Assembly (NCBI GenBank): GCA_947461155.1 | Contig: CANHKE010000006.1 | Span: 1 to 14,985, forward strand | Length of the DNA stretch: 14,985 nt | Direction of reading: 5' to 3' | DNA from: Cytophagaceae bacterium | GTDB taxonomy: Bacteria > Bacteroidota > Bacteroidia > Cytophagales > Spirosomataceae | In this document: positions 14,505 through 14,985 of the stretch, piece after piece | Numbering within the stretch: position 1 is the stretch's first letter | How the letters are laid out: each line of letters starts with the position of its first letter | Program-made: the position numbers and the translations under genes | The notes under the pieces: generated by a model | The model's database searches: none | What the model was told of the DNA's origin: nothing | The model's input: only the letters and a program-made list of their open reading frames with translations

Positions 14505-14985
14505 ATGGTATTGTTATTTCAAAGGTACTGCCCTCCCCTAATTTACTTGAAACGTGCACGTGTCCACCGTGGGCCTCCACAATTTTCTTTACATAACTTA
14601 AGCCTAAACCAAAGCCTTTAACATTATGAACGTTCCCCGTTGGCACCCGGTAAAAAGGCTCAAAAACAGCCGAAAGCACCTCTTTTAGCATCCCCATCCC
14701 TTGGTCACGCACAAGTATATGAAATCCTTGACTGTCGGAACGAGTCCGAATATTAACCTGCGGTGAATCTGGACTGTATTTAATGGCATTGTCCAACAAA
14801 TTATTTAATACATTCGTGACATGCACCTCATCCACAAACAACTGATGTTGATCGGCAGCCAAATCCAACGCCAAAGTACCCTGGTTCGTATGCAAAAGCG
14901 GTGCATTCATATCAGCCACTTGTTGAATCAACGCATGCAGATCAGTCGACTTTTTCTTCAATACGATTTCTTCGCGTTCCATTTG
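14488..14985 (-). CDS. Histidine kinase, C-terminal ATPase domain (partial, cut by the right edge)
   Basis: The visible 165 residues are the C-terminal part of a sensor kinase; the frame runs out of the window (CAA before the first visible ATG), so the Met at 14982 is internal. This is the HATPase_c domain: the N box in NVLNNLLDNAIKYSPD (about 58-73 of the fragment), the G1 box VRDQGMG (92-98), the F box VFEPFYRVP (107-115) and the G2 box KGFGLGLSYVKKIVEAHGG (123-141). The sensor region and the phospho-accepting His lie outside. It is expected to phosphorylate the RprY-like regulator encoded next, with which it overlaps by 17 bases. By pairing it may be an RprX-type kinase, but the fragment is too generic to name. 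It uses TGA, the only non-TAA stop here. Confidence 0.92.
   Translation of the reverse strand, partial: QMEREEIVLKKKSTDLHALIQQVADMNAPLLHTNQGTLALDLAADQHQLFVDEVHVTNVLNNLLDNAIKYSPDSPQVNIRTRSDSQGFHILVRDQGMGMLKEVLSAVFEPFYRVPTGNVHNVKGFGLGLSYVKKIVEAHGGHVHVSSKLGEGSTFEITIPYGTND

Noticed and set aside
1..14985. Search for CRISPR arrays, tRNA/rRNA genes, transposases, phage genes or toxin-antitoxin pairs
   Set aside because: No regularly spaced repeats, cloverleaf-like or rRNA-like stretches, or mobile-element proteins were seen by eye; nearly all of the sequence is occupied by housekeeping genes.

Overview
The window looks like ordinary chromosome from a member of the Bacteroidota, probably a Cytophagales-type bacterium. 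Three things point there. Most transcription starts are marked by the TAnnTTTG element of that phylum's primary sigma factor rather than by an E. coli-type -10 box. No AGGAGG-like ribosome binding sites are visible before the start codons. The proteins (short DUF721 protein, Mg-chelatase-like YifB, acidic DUF2795 protein, RprY-type regulator, SerRS, FtsZ) have the sequence style of that phylum. The genus assignment is open. Coding density is high, and 14 of the 15 visible stop codons are TAA. No tRNA, rRNA, CRISPR array, insertion sequence or prophage gene was seen.

Layout. The left edge (1-96, minus) holds the N-terminus of a membrane protein, possibly ExbB/TolQ-like. It is followed by a 346-base AT-rich divergent promoter region. 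From 443 to 7165 six plus-strand genes follow: a DUF721/DciA-like protein, an LD-carboxypeptidase (S66), a YifB-family AAA+ ATPase, a secreted thioredoxin-fold protein with CPHC, a secreted M28 metallopeptidase with PA domain, and an FtsZ homologue that stands alone and has unusual features. cutC (minus) converges on ftsZ with a 4-base overlap. A divergent region then serves cutC and a small DUF2795 gene. The DUF2795 gene abuts convergent glpD (minus), and its terminator hairpin lies inside the last codons of glpD. A second divergent region serves glpD and a probable operon: membrane-anchored TPR protein, ribH, lysC, serS. serS overlaps by 8 bases the stop of an RprY-like response regulator (minus), which is preceded by its histidine kinase. 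The kinase is cut by the right edge.

Biology. The genes are mostly housekeeping: replication/helicase loading (DUF721), murein recycling (S66), flavin, aspartate-family amino acid and Ser-tRNA synthesis, glycerol-3-phosphate oxidation, division (FtsZ) and a two-component system. I found no clear new defence or mobile system. The points most worth a second look are the isolated, divergent FtsZ, the very short leaders in which the promoter's TTTG creates false TTG starts, the palindromic overlapping stops at all three convergent junctions, the terminator embedded in glpD, and a strong hairpin 20 bases before ribH.
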